From Isoetes taiwanensis (taxonomy: Eukaryota > Streptophyta > Lycopodiopsida > Isoetales > Isoetaceae), in the NCBI GenBank assembly GCA_021234155.1, contig JAJEKV010000052.1:1301933-1365932 (forward strand): a DNA stretch of 64,000 nucleotides, written 5' to 3'. The position numbers and the translations under genes are program-made. Shown one piece after another: positions 11,850 through 22,675 of the stretch (position 1 is the first letter of the stretch; each line of letters opens with the position of its first letter). The notes beneath the pieces are model-generated. The model searched no databases. It was given only the letters and a program-made list of their open reading frames with translations, and was not told the DNA's origin.

Positions 11850-12350
11850 TCTAAATTGTTTAATTATTAATTAATTAATTAATTAATAAATTAATTATAT
11901 TATCTAAGCTGTCTAATTAATATTTTTATTTTTGCCAATGGTTGTTTAGTTATGGAACCCCCCCTCCCTCCCTCCCTCCCTCTTCTCTTCCCTTCCTTCG
12001 TTTGTCATGTTTGCCCTTTTGCCCCTCCCCATATCCCACCCCTTTGCCCCTACCCATACCCCTTTCCCTAACCCATCCCCTTTGCCCCCACCCATATACC
12101 CCAACCCTTTTGCCCCTACCCAGACCCTTTTGGATATGGTCCCATATTCCCCTTTGCCCCTTTGCTCCCCCCCTTTTCCCTCCCTCTTCCCCATGCCGCC
12201 CCTCCCCTCCCCTTTGCCCTTCCCCTCCTCCCTTCCCTTTTTTTCGGCCCCTCCCCTTTGCCATTCTGCCCTCCTCGTGCTCCTTTGCCTTTCCCCTCCC
12301 TCCCTTCCTCCTGTCTCCTCTTCCCCACCCCCCTTCATTTTCTCGGATTG
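11850..12350. repeat. AT repeat followed by C-rich minisatellite
   Basis: A TTAA-rich run at 11856-11915 precedes a 400-base pyrimidine-rich tract from 11954. Parts of the tract repeat a unit of about 20 bases built on CCCCTTTGCCCCTACCCATA. The many runs of four or more C make G-quadruplexes possible on the minus strand. Long open frames here on both strands are a composition effect and are not genes. Confidence 0.8.
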
Positions 12351-12930
12351 CCATATGTAAATGTTATTCTTATTTTATCAAAAAAAAAATCTGTTAATGA
12401 TTCAATGGCAACTTACTTTTTTTTTTTTTTGCATGAGTTCCATTTTTAGCCTGAGACCCAAATGTCAGGATCTGACCCATTTTAATTAAATGCGACTTCG
12501 CTTCTTCTTTTCTGTCTTTCTCTTCTTGATTTTTCGCAGTCGACGAGTCCCCCTTTCTGTAACTCTTGGGTCTTGTTGCTCATCATTCTCCTCGTCCCCA
12601 TCTTGCTGATCTTGCTCCTGTTCGTCCCGTACCCTCTCGCCTCCTGATTCTCCGGGTTTGATGGGTCCGGATTCGGGTCCGGGTTTGGGTTTGGGTTTTG
12701 ATTTGAGGTCTCTTCATTTCTAGCTCGCTCTCGAGCCTCTCTCGCCTTCTGTTCGGCGACAAGCACTTGGATGCTTGTCGATCCATCCTCCATGACCACT
12801 CAAGTGGTCTGTTTGGTGTGGGCCATGCTTTGAAATATTGCAATTGCCTTCCGAGTGCCTAAAAATCTTCTTTTTGGTCGGAGAGCAGCAAGCTGGAGGA
12901 GTAGGGTGAGAATGAAGAACTCTAAGGGTT

Positions 12931-12938
12931 TATTTATA
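12931..12938 (-). promoter_or_regulatory. TATA box and telo-boxes of the histone-like gene
   Basis: TATAAATA on the minus strand lies about 105 bases above the MAHTKQTT start. AAACCC motifs (telo-box type, AAACCCTAA) occur at about 12925, 12945 and 12998. Such boxes are common in plant histone and ribosomal-protein promoters. Confidence 0.55.
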
Positions 12939-13054
12939 GATCTAGGAGTTTTAGGGTTTCAACCTGCAATTTTCATGTTATACCATTATTTAAAGCATTA
13001 GGGTTTGCTAGATTAAGACATTAGGTTCTTCTAGATAAAAAATACTGCTACCAT

Positions 13055-13300
13055 TCACACAGTGCGCGAGAGGCCCGTTCTAAATTTTAGCTTGGGGCCC
13101 TGGTGCACTCTCTAAGGGGTTACTCCTTTTTGTCTCTATTTTAAGTTTTCTAAATAGTTTCTTAGTGTTATAACATCTTTTCCTGTCTTAAATTCAAATT
13201 CTAAACTGCCATGTGTTATTAGATTACTCTAATTATGCATCTTTCTGGGTCAATAATAGTCAAACACTTATACAGTGTGCGAGAGCCTCAGCTGATAAGG
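13055..13300. repeat. Paired upstream module, copy 2
   Basis: The module at 13055 has CACACAGTGCGCGAGAGGCC, an AAATTTTAG core and GGTGCACTCTCTAAGGGGT. A shorter partner starts at 13265. Both match the pair at 7894 and 8097 in order and spacing, and lie above the histone-like gene. Confidence 0.6.
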
Positions 13301-13428
13301 GCCATCCACGTAACACCCATCCCTTGGCAAGGAATCGATGAGGAAGAATGGACGTGTCATTTATCCCGTCTTCCCTCGGGACCGTCCTAGCTGCTGAAGT
13401 GTAAATAAACATGAGCACATGACATCAA

Positions 13429-13573
13429 ATATAAATAGCTCCACCTCGAAGGGTGGCTCACCATAGCATACATATGAAAGAACATCAACAACATCAACAT
13501 GGGGAAGATCCTACTCAAGGCTCAGACTAAAGGGAAATGGACTGACGGTTTGGGTCTCCAAAAGTCACTGTAG
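13429..13573 (+). promoter_or_regulatory. Divergent TATA box with CAA-rich leader and 24-codon ORF
   Basis: ATATAAATA at 13429-13437 is followed by a leader with a repeated CATCAACAACATCAAC motif. An ATG at 13499-13501 then opens MGKILLKAQTKGKWTDGLGL and ends at a TAG at 13571-13573. The promoter faces away from the histone-like gene, so the module pair at 13055-13300 could serve both sides. The short peptide has no recognised family and may be the first exon of something lost. Confidence 0.35.
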
Positions 13574-15127
13574 ACAGAATTCATGTCAATGGATTGGGCT
13601 GGCATAGGGACATGGTTGTTGGGAATTCCTCTCCATCTGTCCCTCCATCTCCATCTCTCCATCTCCATCTGTCAATGGATTGGGCTGGCATGGGACATGG
13701 TTGCAGAATAGGCTGATAAGTCTTGGGACTTGACCGTAGCCTGCCGGGTGCATAGCCAAGGGGGCTACTTGGGTTTCATCTCCCCAGTCCCGACGAGGTA
13801 GGAGGAGATCCCTCCCTCCAGAGGTATGCATGCCCATCACAGGCGGCTAGAGGGCCACTGCCCGTCTATGACTTGAACCTCATTCAAGGTGATGCATCAC
13901 CCAAGAGGTGTCGAGCCCATGCCGTGCCCACACGCAGTGGCAAGCCATTAGGCCTAGCCTGCTAAAATCCCTGGTAGGCTTTACACACCAGAGGGATCGA
14001 TCTGCAATGGGACATGTCCTCCTTATCCACCAGTCTAGCCCCGCCACCCACAGCTAGGCGGGCTCTTATGCGCATTAATTAGGAATTAATGAGACTATCT
14101 AGATACACCAACTACTGAAGCTTTCAGGATCTCAACCCCCATTTCCAATGCACAACTGAAAGATAGAACATCTTTCATCCATAGAACTGAAAGATAGAAT
14201 AACATCTAATCTATCTACCTAAACATACATGGTTAGATTCCTTTGTTAGGGCTTGTGATCTCAGAGTCTATAAGGGCTAAGGCTAATCTAACATGCTAAA
14301 CCAGCTCACTGCCAAACTAAAAGTCAGCATGCACAACAGAGTTGTGATTTACCTGAACCTTGGCTTGCTCCAGCTCCTCGGAATGCGTCCATGCTCTTGT
14401 TGAAGGCGAAGGCGATCGAATCTTGGAGATCTGTTATACAAAGCCGGCTTGGTAGCATCTGGCAATGCAAAATAACAACTTGGCTTGGTCGGAATGGCAA
14501 GGAAGCTGAAATGCGCAAATGAAAAAGGTTTAGGGTTTCCCCTTTGTTCCTTTTACATGACCTTTTAGGGTTAGGGCTAAAAGGACATATGGAATTTTGC
14601 CATGTGGCAAAGGGGTTAAATGCACATGTTTATAGATATGTGCAACATAAGAAGTTGCCCCATAGGGTGCAACCTTTTACGGCTTCCAAGTACATGTCAT
14701 CAAGGTGACATATATGAGTGACGTGGCGATAATATATGTATTCGTACCGTATATTATGCTGGAGGTCACATTTTGGCACTATAAATTTAAGCACATGACG
14801 TACACAGTCTTCTTCGCTAGAGGCCGGATGTGTCCTCCTATATTCTATTATGTTCTTTTCCAAACAACATCTATTTAGCAAACTTGCTATAAGCGAAGCG
14901 TGCCTGACCTAGTACTTCAGTTCAACATACTATTTAGCAGGACTTATCACCCATTTTAAGAAGAAGAAAAAACAATTTTTGGATTGTCCCTAGGGGGCAA
15001 ACCCTCGCTCATGTGGGTTTCTGGCATATTCTAAGTATATACCCGAATATGCCTAGGATATGCCGAAAACTGCTCCAATCTTATTGTTGCCTGTAAACTG
15101 GCGGTCGTAAGTGTTGCTGGGTGGCCG
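13574..15127. other. No recognisable gene
   Basis: A direct repeat of about 30 bases containing GTCAATGGATTGGGCTGGCA starts at 13585 and again at 13671, separated by a CCATCT-rich simple repeat. No coding similarity was seen elsewhere in this stretch. Confidence 0.5.
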
Positions 15128-15735
15128 ATGTGGAAATGGGCTAACCGGAACCGCCATGGTTGTTTTATAGGATCCAGTCATAGGCATGAAAAGCAGATTA
15201 GCCATCAATGTCTTAGACCTTCCTTGAAGGATTTGGCCGTTGCTACAAATGGCTTCAGCTCCAAACGCGTTCTTGGAAGAGGAGGATCCAGCATTGTATA
15301 CTGTGGTGTTCTAAATGATGGGACCATAGTGGATGTTAAGGTATTTGAACTGATAGATAGGCATAGTTTTTTTTTGAAGTTCATGAGTGCATTTTGAAGC
15401 TTTTAGGGTATATTTCTAATAGCAATACCATGGCACTCCTTTTTCCTCTTATGGCCAATGGAAGCCTTCAAGAACCTATTTCTAAGCGCAAGTTGCAATT
15501 TTAGCTGGGATCGAAGGCGAACAAATTGCTCTTGGAATTGCAAAGGGGCTGGCTTATTTGCATCATGATATGCAACAAGCTCCCGTCCATGGTGACATCA
15601 AACCTAGCAACATACTTTTGGATGATGAACCAAAAGCTCGTATTGCAGATTTTGGATGCACATGTTTTGAAAGCCAAATACCTACATCTCCTGCATGGAG
15701 TATTGGCTATGCTGCACCAGATACTTGCTTCTAGT
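15128..15735 (+). pseudogene. LRR receptor-like kinase domain fragment
   Basis: The first part encodes the start of a plant receptor kinase: DLAVATNGFSSKRVLGRGG, then SSIVYCGVLNDGTIVDVKVF, where the glycine loop is recognisable and VAVKV has become VDVKV. After a gap with frameshifts, about 15540-15720 encodes [12 protein letters not shown], then [12 protein letters not shown] with Gly in place of the catalytic-loop Arg, then ADFG and a YAAP activation-segment motif. Everything between the ATP site and the catalytic loop is degraded, and the C-lobe is missing after a stop near 15734. It is clearly a dead fragment. Confidence 0.8.
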
Positions 15736-17419
15736 TAAGTACTTCACATCTAATTTTTTAATTTCTTCTGAGCAACCCTATCCGTGACTCAATTTCTAGA
15801 TCTCAATGCTTGTCATTTCAAGTGCCATTTAGTACCCTAATTTCCATTAAGCAATCCATAGCTTCTAGTGCCATGAGGGAATAAAAAAGGGAACATGCAC
15901 ATTTCTAATGTCAATGGCAACCCAGATATTCTATTGTCTATTGTTGTATCAGTTAATGTCATGTATCTCGTGAATTGTGTTACATTACCCCCATCTCTCT
16001 TTGACAATGTCGGGAGCTCGTACATCTCATGTTAGAAAGGGTCTGATGATGCATTTTGTGTTATATCTTCCAATATTGAAAATTCTCGTGTCTGTTGTTT
16101 CCATTGCAATGTATGGCCTTGTGACAGCAAATTGGTCAGCATTTTTTTGTATTACATTGACTAACATAACGGATTTGGTCTTTCATACAGTGTTAGGAAA
16201 TTTTCCACAGAAGGATTCTGTTCTAGTAGGTATCCCAGAAAAGATCGTATACGTGCTTCATGGTTGGCATCCATTAGAAGATCAATCATGTCACCCCATG
16301 TGATGAGTGGATTTTCTAGCAATGATCTATTGCAACGAGTTCCAAATGCAATGCTATTATATTTCTTCATTACTTCAATGGAGAAATCGACGAACGACAA
16401 CATTTGTGTGTAAAAGATAGGAAGCATCAAAAGTTGACAGATGTATGTCAGACTAAATGATGAGTTGCGGTTGGATAGCCTGGGATTTTTAATGCAACTT
16501 GAGCATACTTTGCAGCCGGGCCATTTCTTGTCAAGTAATGGTAAAGGAAAGGATTGCATATGCTGAGCGCAGGCACATCGTCAGTTAGGGGTTACCATGG
16601 ATCTGGCTCAAATACCCATGTCAAATACCCATGCGTTGTAATATGAAATATTGCTGCATATACCACAAAAACATGGAGGGAATGCACTGTTTTGTCGTGA
16701 TTCCATTCCAACTTTCATGGTATTTGGTTATTGCTAACCATGAGTCTGCGCTTGGTTGTAGATGTATCCTTCTAAGTTTTCGTCTTTTCTCTTTTGCATT
16801 GAGACACTTGCATTTCATGGCTATTTTTTTGGAACTAGTGGCCATTGTCTGCAACAAACTATGGAATCTATCTTTTTTTTTTTTTTTTTTTATTATGTAC
16901 ATATGATGACATAATAATGTTCAGGAGATATATTGTCTTCTTATTTTTACAATATACCTGGAATGCTTCAAGTCCAATAAAGACAATAGGTATACAATCT
17001 GAAAAAAGACATTTAGGTATACAATTACAAAAAGGTTTAATGGTTATCACTGAATGTTTTTAAGTTGAAATAAAAAATTGTGTAAATTTCATTATTTAAG
17101 GAATAGCAATTATGGCCCAAGCGTAATCTAAATGGTAAACATTTTAGAATTGAGTAACTGTGGATTTCGTTACTGTTGGATTTTCCTTTCTTGTATGCAG
17201 GATAAAAATGAGCGAGGGCCACGAATATGCTGTTGGATTCCTTTTCTTAAGTGTCGCCGAACTATAGCTTAGAGTGTATTCAATTATGGGAGGGTCATGT
17301 CTGAACGTTCATCCAAGTTCACATGGAATGACGTCATTGAAGCATGTAAATCATCAATTGATTGCTCCAACACAATTGCTCCAACAGAGCAATGTGTTGG
17401 AGCATATCATCATTCAATA
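15736..17419. other. Unassigned; possible Helitron helicase-like remnant on minus strand
   Basis: The minus frame at 15837-16025 includes LPLTLEMCMFPFLFPHGT, which resembles the LFPHG stretch before the Rep domain of Helitron proteins. The neighbouring frames (16161-16559, 16621-16902) show no further match, so support is weak. A T-run at about 16870-16889 is a simple repeat. Confidence 0.3.
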
Positions 17420-19380
17420 GAAAATATGTCTTACCCTAGGGTTGACGATGCCAAGGTCTTCAATACGTAAATTGTCTTCATTATTGTCCCTTGCTGTGAA
17501 ACAATCTGCGGAAGGCTGTTGTAACACTCAAAATTATAGTGCAAAGATTTAAGAAAAAAGCAAAGATGGGCTCAGCAGGAGGAAGAATCTTGCATCTTAC
17601 CTCTTACTCTTAACTTTCGACAAGGTTTCAGTAATAGCAGCTCGCGATACGCTCAATATCTGCGAAGAAAAAGAAGATGCATCGTCATAACTACATGTTT
17701 GGGCCTATATGAGATAAGCTATCAGACAAAATAACTATAACATTTTTTCAGATAGACTACATTTTTTGAGACAATCACAGGACAATAAGATGTTAAAATA
17801 TGAGCACATCAAATCCTGAGTAGCACAGAAAGAAATGGAAGCTTCAGATTAGGTTCTTGACATTAATGTTTAGACGAAGTTTGGTGGCAGTGGGATGAAT
17901 TTCACTTGACATTAATAGGGAAATTGTTTGAAAGTTTCCACAAGATAGATTCCACAAGATGTTGTTATTGAAGCTGTTGGAAGAGGCTTTAATTGAAGGC
18001 AGGAAAATGCAGAGACTTATTATGAATAAGGGACTTATCCCAGACATTGTTTTAAACACTGCATTGATCAATATGTATGTATGTTATGGAAGTTTAGATG
18101 AAGCACAGGCAGTTTTTGACACAATGCCATTGCAGAAACCTGGATGACTCTCAAAGCATTTTTATAGATAATCCTTCTCGTCGCATGTGGCTATGCAATG
18201 CAGTAGATGCTGGAAGCCTTTTGTTTGCTATAATAAGTGGAAACTTTAATCTATACCAAACCTAGAGCATTATCATTGCATGATTAACTATCTTGGACGG
18301 ACAGTTTCACTACAATTTGGAAACAGTATATTTGCTCTAACATCCATGTGTGGCCCATGTAATGATGCAGCAGATATAAACGACTCATTAAAGTTTTTAA
18401 CTGCTATAGTAGCATATGGCATCTATAGATTCAAATTAAATCAAATAACACATGCTCCAGCCAGTGGATTATCATGGATGCTGCTAAGGGGCTCCATGCA
18501 CAGTGCTAAATATTTAAATTTTAACTATCAAGAAATGATTAGTCTCTAAAATTGATTTTATCAAGTGAACGTTCAGATAATGAAGATGCAGGTAGTGTTA
18601 ATTCTGAAGTAAGAAGGTGAAGAGCATAAAGGGTTGATCAATTTTGAAGTTAACATGTCTAAATGTTGTGAACTACAAAATCCCTACATGATACTACATA
18701 AGAGCACCGGCTCATAACTTAAAGAGATCTTGAAGGCAATGATGATAAGCTAGGTCATGCCTACACTGCAATTATAACGTTTTGCACGACAAACAGAAAC
18801 AGTACTACTGTCACAATCATGTTTTCAGTTGCTCTCATCTGTGCAATCAGGTTCAATACCCAAACAAAAGATAAAATGACAATAAAGTAATAGCATCATA
18901 AATACGTTGTTGTTGCAATGAATCCCTTTCTAGAGGCATTGCAATTTTCTCGTTTCTTAGTGTTAATTGATCAGACCTTCCATGATATAGGCTACTAGAA
19001 ACATCCTGACTGTGGTTTACATCACTGTACAGGGCATAATTTGCATGGCAAAGCAAGGTAGGCAAGTTCTTGCTTATGTAGCAAGACCTTATATAGCAAG
19101 GTAAACACTCTTACCGTGGCATTAACATAAAGCTTGTGGGCATACTTGGCGTTAATATCCACTGCACATTCAAATTGGCAGGCCTGGTCTCAGAGAGACC
19201 CTGATAGAAGGTTAAATCCATTATTTATGGAATAGAAGTCCCCTACATTCCAGAGGGTATTGTAGAGGGTCAATTCTTGTCAGTCTATAACAAGTATTCC
19301 GTTTACACGCTTTGACTAAAAGCAAGAGGCAAGCATGATATTGGCAGTGAGTATGACATTGTATAAAACAAGATTGCATA
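17420..19380 (+). pseudogene. PPR pseudogene, copy A
   Basis: PPR signatures are readable at 17959-18147 (GRKMQRLIMNKGLIPD, ALINMYVCYGSLDEAQAVFD). EHYHCMINYLGRTVSL at about 18264-18310 resembles the conserved segment near the E domain of plant PLS-class PPR proteins. Frames shift and stops are frequent, so it cannot encode a working organellar RNA-binding protein. The copy is colinear with copy B at 43545-54286 but lacks the four insertions found there. It therefore serves as the empty-site reference for their borders. Confidence 0.75.
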
Positions 19381-19513
19381 TTAAGCGGGAGCAAATCATC
19401 GAAACGAGAGCAAAAAGAATATTCCTCAAAGATTCCTTTTTTTTTTTACAAAAAAGGGATAAAACGAGGTTAAAGAAAAAATGCATGAAATTCTATTTTG
19501 ACCCCCCAAATGA

Positions 19514-20620
19514 CTAATTTTTTTGTGCAACGAAAGAATTGACTTTTTTAACGTCATCATATTCATTTATGCCATCCTCATCACCTTCACTTCTTTCACT
19601 GTCACTCGAGGAAGTGCTTGAGTTATCTTCCTCATCACTATCAACAGATGGTGAAGCATTGCCACCACCTTCTTCATCCTCTTCTTCGTAATTACAAGCT
19701 TTTTTAAGCAAATTGATAGTCCTCTGGCGTAGACGATTGTCAGATTTCAATTTATCATAGCACAATATAGTCACGCCATTAAGGTTCAACAAGATCCCTA
19801 CAACCCACCTTCTTGACTTTCTCCCTTTTCCTTGGCTTCTCATTTCTAACTCATATCTACCTCCGGAATATATTTAAGCACTTTTGCTATCCGTAATCCC
19901 TCCGTAGACTCCAGTCCTTAGGTTGTGGTATACTTCTTCCCTGCTGGGTTGATGGAAGGTGTTAAGAAGCTTTGGCCATCCTTCAAGTAGAATTTGATGT
20001 GATGTTGGAAGGTGAGATCATTCAACTTGTTCAGTTGTGGTATACTTTTGTTCTGGCCATCCTTCGAACGTTGAGAGATCAAAAACAAACTCTTTGAAAT
20101 CAGCAGTCTCTTTAAGAAGATCGATCACTGGAGTGGGAGAGTAAGAATCTTCGATAATTTGAACTAAAGTAGGAAGAGAAAAAGCCTTCTTCCTTCTAAG
20201 GCGCACAGAAAATCTGTTGAACATTTGGTCAATCTGATCATGAGTGTGGCCTACAAGTAAGAAACCGAGCTTCACTTTTCTAAAGATTCCTAGTTTCCAC
20301 TAACGCGGGCAACTGAAGCAAAGAGTGTTTGATTCTTGTTCTCCTTTGTAGTATTGTCAAGTTGCGGTGTAAAAGCAATCGGTGGTAACCGCCTTGCTCG
20401 CGACAGACCTTGTTAAGAATTGTAATTGTGAGGTTCGGGTCACCATGCAAGTTTGGATATGTCAAAAATACTTTGCACTTTAGACTTCCTTTGAAGACCA
20501 TAGCTCCTACAAGGTGGACCTTAACAAAACATTCCTCTGGCACATCTTTAGGAATGTTCAAGAAATGGGGTAGAGTAGTTTTTTTTTTTTATCCATTCCA
20601 TCAATGGGTGTAAAATCGCT
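19514..20620 (-). pseudogene. DUF7869-like protein, C-terminal half
   Basis: The minus strand reads LDNTTKENKN at about 20350-20380 (after a frameshift), then VKLGFLLVGHTHDQIDQMFN at about 20220-20275. These are the central motifs of the DUF7869 family, found in repetitive genes of plants, animals and oomycetes. The His/Asp-rich GHTHxxID motif may be catalytic, but that is inference. An acidic Ser/Glu/Asp tail ends at 19514. The frame breaks at about 20280 and 20340. The N-terminal half is not present next to it. A different copy, missing this half, is at 31190-33639. Confidence 0.6.
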
Positions 20621-20750
20621 AGTGGGGTACAACTTTTGGCGAAGCGTTTAAGCACTTTAAGTGCTGAAACTCGCAGACGTCGAAGCCCGTCACACCCTTC
20701 TCCCTCCTTTTCCCCTGGGCGCGAAAACTCAGATAAGTGTTTCACTGTTG

Positions 20751-21768
20751 ATGATGGAGGCATGGAGCGCGGATGATTTTACAAAGATCGAGGTCCAGGT
20801 AATTCGGGGTGAAGCCCCACGACGAAGAAACTTGGTTGGAAAATAATGTCACGGATCGAGATTGGGATTCTGTTTGGACAAAGAAGTTGAACAAGGGAAA
20901 GATAAAATGGCTCGCGGCAAAGGAGCATAGAAGTTGGAAACACTCAATAAAAATCTACAAGAATTGTCACAACAAAGAAGTAAGAAAGCAATCGCCCTTG
21001 CTTTTTGCGTTTGAAAATTGCACTAGATCAATAGTTGCACCCGAGGAACACAAAGTAAATTGGCTGCATTTTGTCAACGCCAAAAGATACCACAACAATA
21101 GACAAGTAAAAACAGAGGCAGATGTTGTAGCACATGTTAGGAAAACTGAAATGAAGGCAAAGCCAAAGGTGGCAACTGGATCAAATGAGATCAGTGCATG
21201 TGATGAAAACATAAAAACCTTAGAGAATGTAGTACAGGAGATTGGAAAATCAGTTTTACTTATCACAAAGAATCTGTAAGCAGTAGGAAGTGAGCTGAAA
21301 GGCAATGAGAAGGCCTCTGAATTATAGAAAATGATGTTGGAAGAGGCTGAGAACAGTTTAAGACAGGGCACAAATGATTTTGCTACAAAATAGGAGGAGT
21401 TCAAGCTTAATCCAAACTGTGAGTTGGAGGCAGAAATTAAAGATTTGGAGCAGACTGTCCAGATGGAAACTTGGCACAGGAACAAGGTACAAAAAGCAAT
21501 GAACCCTACATCCTTTAATGAGCAGGTCAAATGTAAAATCAAACTTGAGGAGGAGTTAAAAGTTCTCGAAGAAGAACAGAGACTTCTGCATTTCTACATA
21601 AACAATTTGAGGAAGCTGAAAATGGATAGTCCTGCAACATTTAGCATCTCTACTATTATACGAGATAAGTTTTTAGTGCAAGATCCATTTTATACATGTT
21701 CAAAGATGTGGTCCAAATTCACTAAAGCTATGAGGTTAAGTTTAGCAATCGAATTGCCAACATGAGTA
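20751..21768 (+). pseudogene. Coiled-coil protein, interrupted by stops
   Basis: Frames 20809-21279 and 21424-21765 are in the same register and are joined by a segment with three stops: TAA near 21278, and two TAGs near 21325 and 21388. Each stop sits where a Gln codon would fit. Residues from 21424 onward are Glu/Lys/Leu-rich with heptad-like spacing, suggesting a coiled coil. An ATG near 20752 reads MMEAWSADDFTKIEVQ and may be a first exon ending at a GT. The gene is divergent from the DUF7869-like fragment. I recognise no family. Confidence 0.4.
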
Positions 21769-22400
21769 TCATATAGCTTGTTGTTCATTATTGAGAGGAG
21801 GACAATGTATTCATGATTGCCCCGAAAGGTGCCGAGGGTGCATTTGGGCGAGCTAGGTTTTGGCCATCTTGCGAGGTGCTTCAAATAGTACACCAAAAAG
21901 GATGTGTTAATCCGTCCCGCAATTGAGGTCTCACCCTACAGGGGTTCAAAGAAGGACAATGGCTTCATTTGAAGATGCACTACACCCCAAAAAGTCCTAT
22001 AGGAGTACAAATCAATTGTGACTGATTTGAATGCAACAAAGCAGAACCACCACTACCACCCAAGAAGCCGCCCAAGAAGCTATAGAAGAAGTCAGAACAC
22101 AAAGACCGGTTATAAACACAAAGACTGGTTGTGGAAAAACAACAGACCGAAAGTGTGTACACCGGGAAGCACTTAAGGAAGTTGAGGAAGTAATTCCATT
22201 AGATGAGGGCAACTTGGGTGAATATTTGCCAAAAGGAAAGGGCGTAAGAACAAAGAGGGTAAGCCTGGAGGATGGCAAAGAAGTTGTTCGAGCTACAAGA
22301 AAGAGAACAAGAAGTAGCTATGCTAAAGATGCAGGAAGCAAAGTCTCAATCATGACACCACACCTATCAAAGTGTGTTCTCGAAGAAAATGCGTAATCAG
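21769..22400 (+). other. Short ORF of unknown function
   Basis: After a Cys-rich patch near 21775-21840 (CC, then CIHDCPERCRGC in one frame), an open frame at 22031-22396 encodes a 121-residue Lys/Arg/Glu-rich product. It may be a worn continuation of the coiled-coil gene upstream, but the frame differs and nothing is conserved enough to name. Confidence 0.25.
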
Positions 22401-22675
22401 GCCCTCAAGTTTGTGTGAGCCCGATCTTCAACAAGTGATTGATGCCCTTAATAACCCCGAAAGTCAAGCAGGGCATTGTTGGCCAAGGCCACAACTTAGT
22501 GTTGCTTAAAACATTGAATATTATTGATTTTCTTTTGTTGCATTCACTGTAGGATTACCAGTTGATTCTGTTAGGTCAGAGAATCCTGTTGTTGATACAG
22601 AAAGGTTTCCACATTCAGCCCATTTTTCATTTTCATCTTCATCTATTTATTCATGTAGTAATTTCTGTTGTGTAG

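Larger units (their letters stand above)
9108..12495. mobile_element. 3.4 kb TIR element splitting the histone-like gene
   Basis: 22-base inverted repeats with one mismatch mark the ends: TCGCATTTAATTAAA plus GTGGGTC at 9108-9129, and the reverse complement with ATGGGTC at 12474-12495. The host reading frame is continuous if the element is removed at these points. I see no clear target duplication. No transposase was recognised. The cargo includes a palindrome array, an AT-rich minisatellite, a PAL N-terminal fragment and a C-rich tract. The captured exon resembles Pack-type elements, but the superfamily is unresolved. Confidence 0.65.
8317..12826 (-). pseudogene. Histone H3-like protein with long charged linker
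   Basis: The ATG at 12824-12826 opens MAHTKQTT, close to the MARTKQTA start of histone H3. A TGA follows at 12800-12802, where one C-to-T change in an Arg codon would explain it. A long Glu/Arg/Asn/Pro-rich linker runs to 12496, is split by a transposon at 9108-12495, and resumes in the same frame. At 8317-8600 the C-terminus matches the H3/CENH3 histone fold: [34 protein letters not shown], then [19 protein letters not shown] and a stop. Additional stops lie in the linker and at DKEK-stop-VTDD. The linker makes the protein about 370 residues, against about 136 for H3. No counterpart is known to me. Confidence 0.68.

Noticed and set aside
11942-12449. Long open frames on both strands
   Set aside because: They arise from the C-rich tract; the proteins are only Pro/Ser/Leu or Gly/Arg/Glu repeats.
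6331-13300. Integrated giant-virus segment (histone plus multiple promoters)
   Set aside because: No capsid, polymerase or other viral core gene is present. The H3 tail is eukaryote-like, and telo-boxes and TATA boxes are plant-like.
15837-16902. Autonomous Helitron protein
   Set aside because: Only one short LFPHG-like stretch was seen; no Rep HUH or helicase motifs were found nearby.
20967-21542. 191-residue minus-strand ORF
   Set aside because: It is antisense to the coiled-coil frame; its hydrophobic Ser/Phe-rich composition is what the complement of Lys/Glu codons gives.
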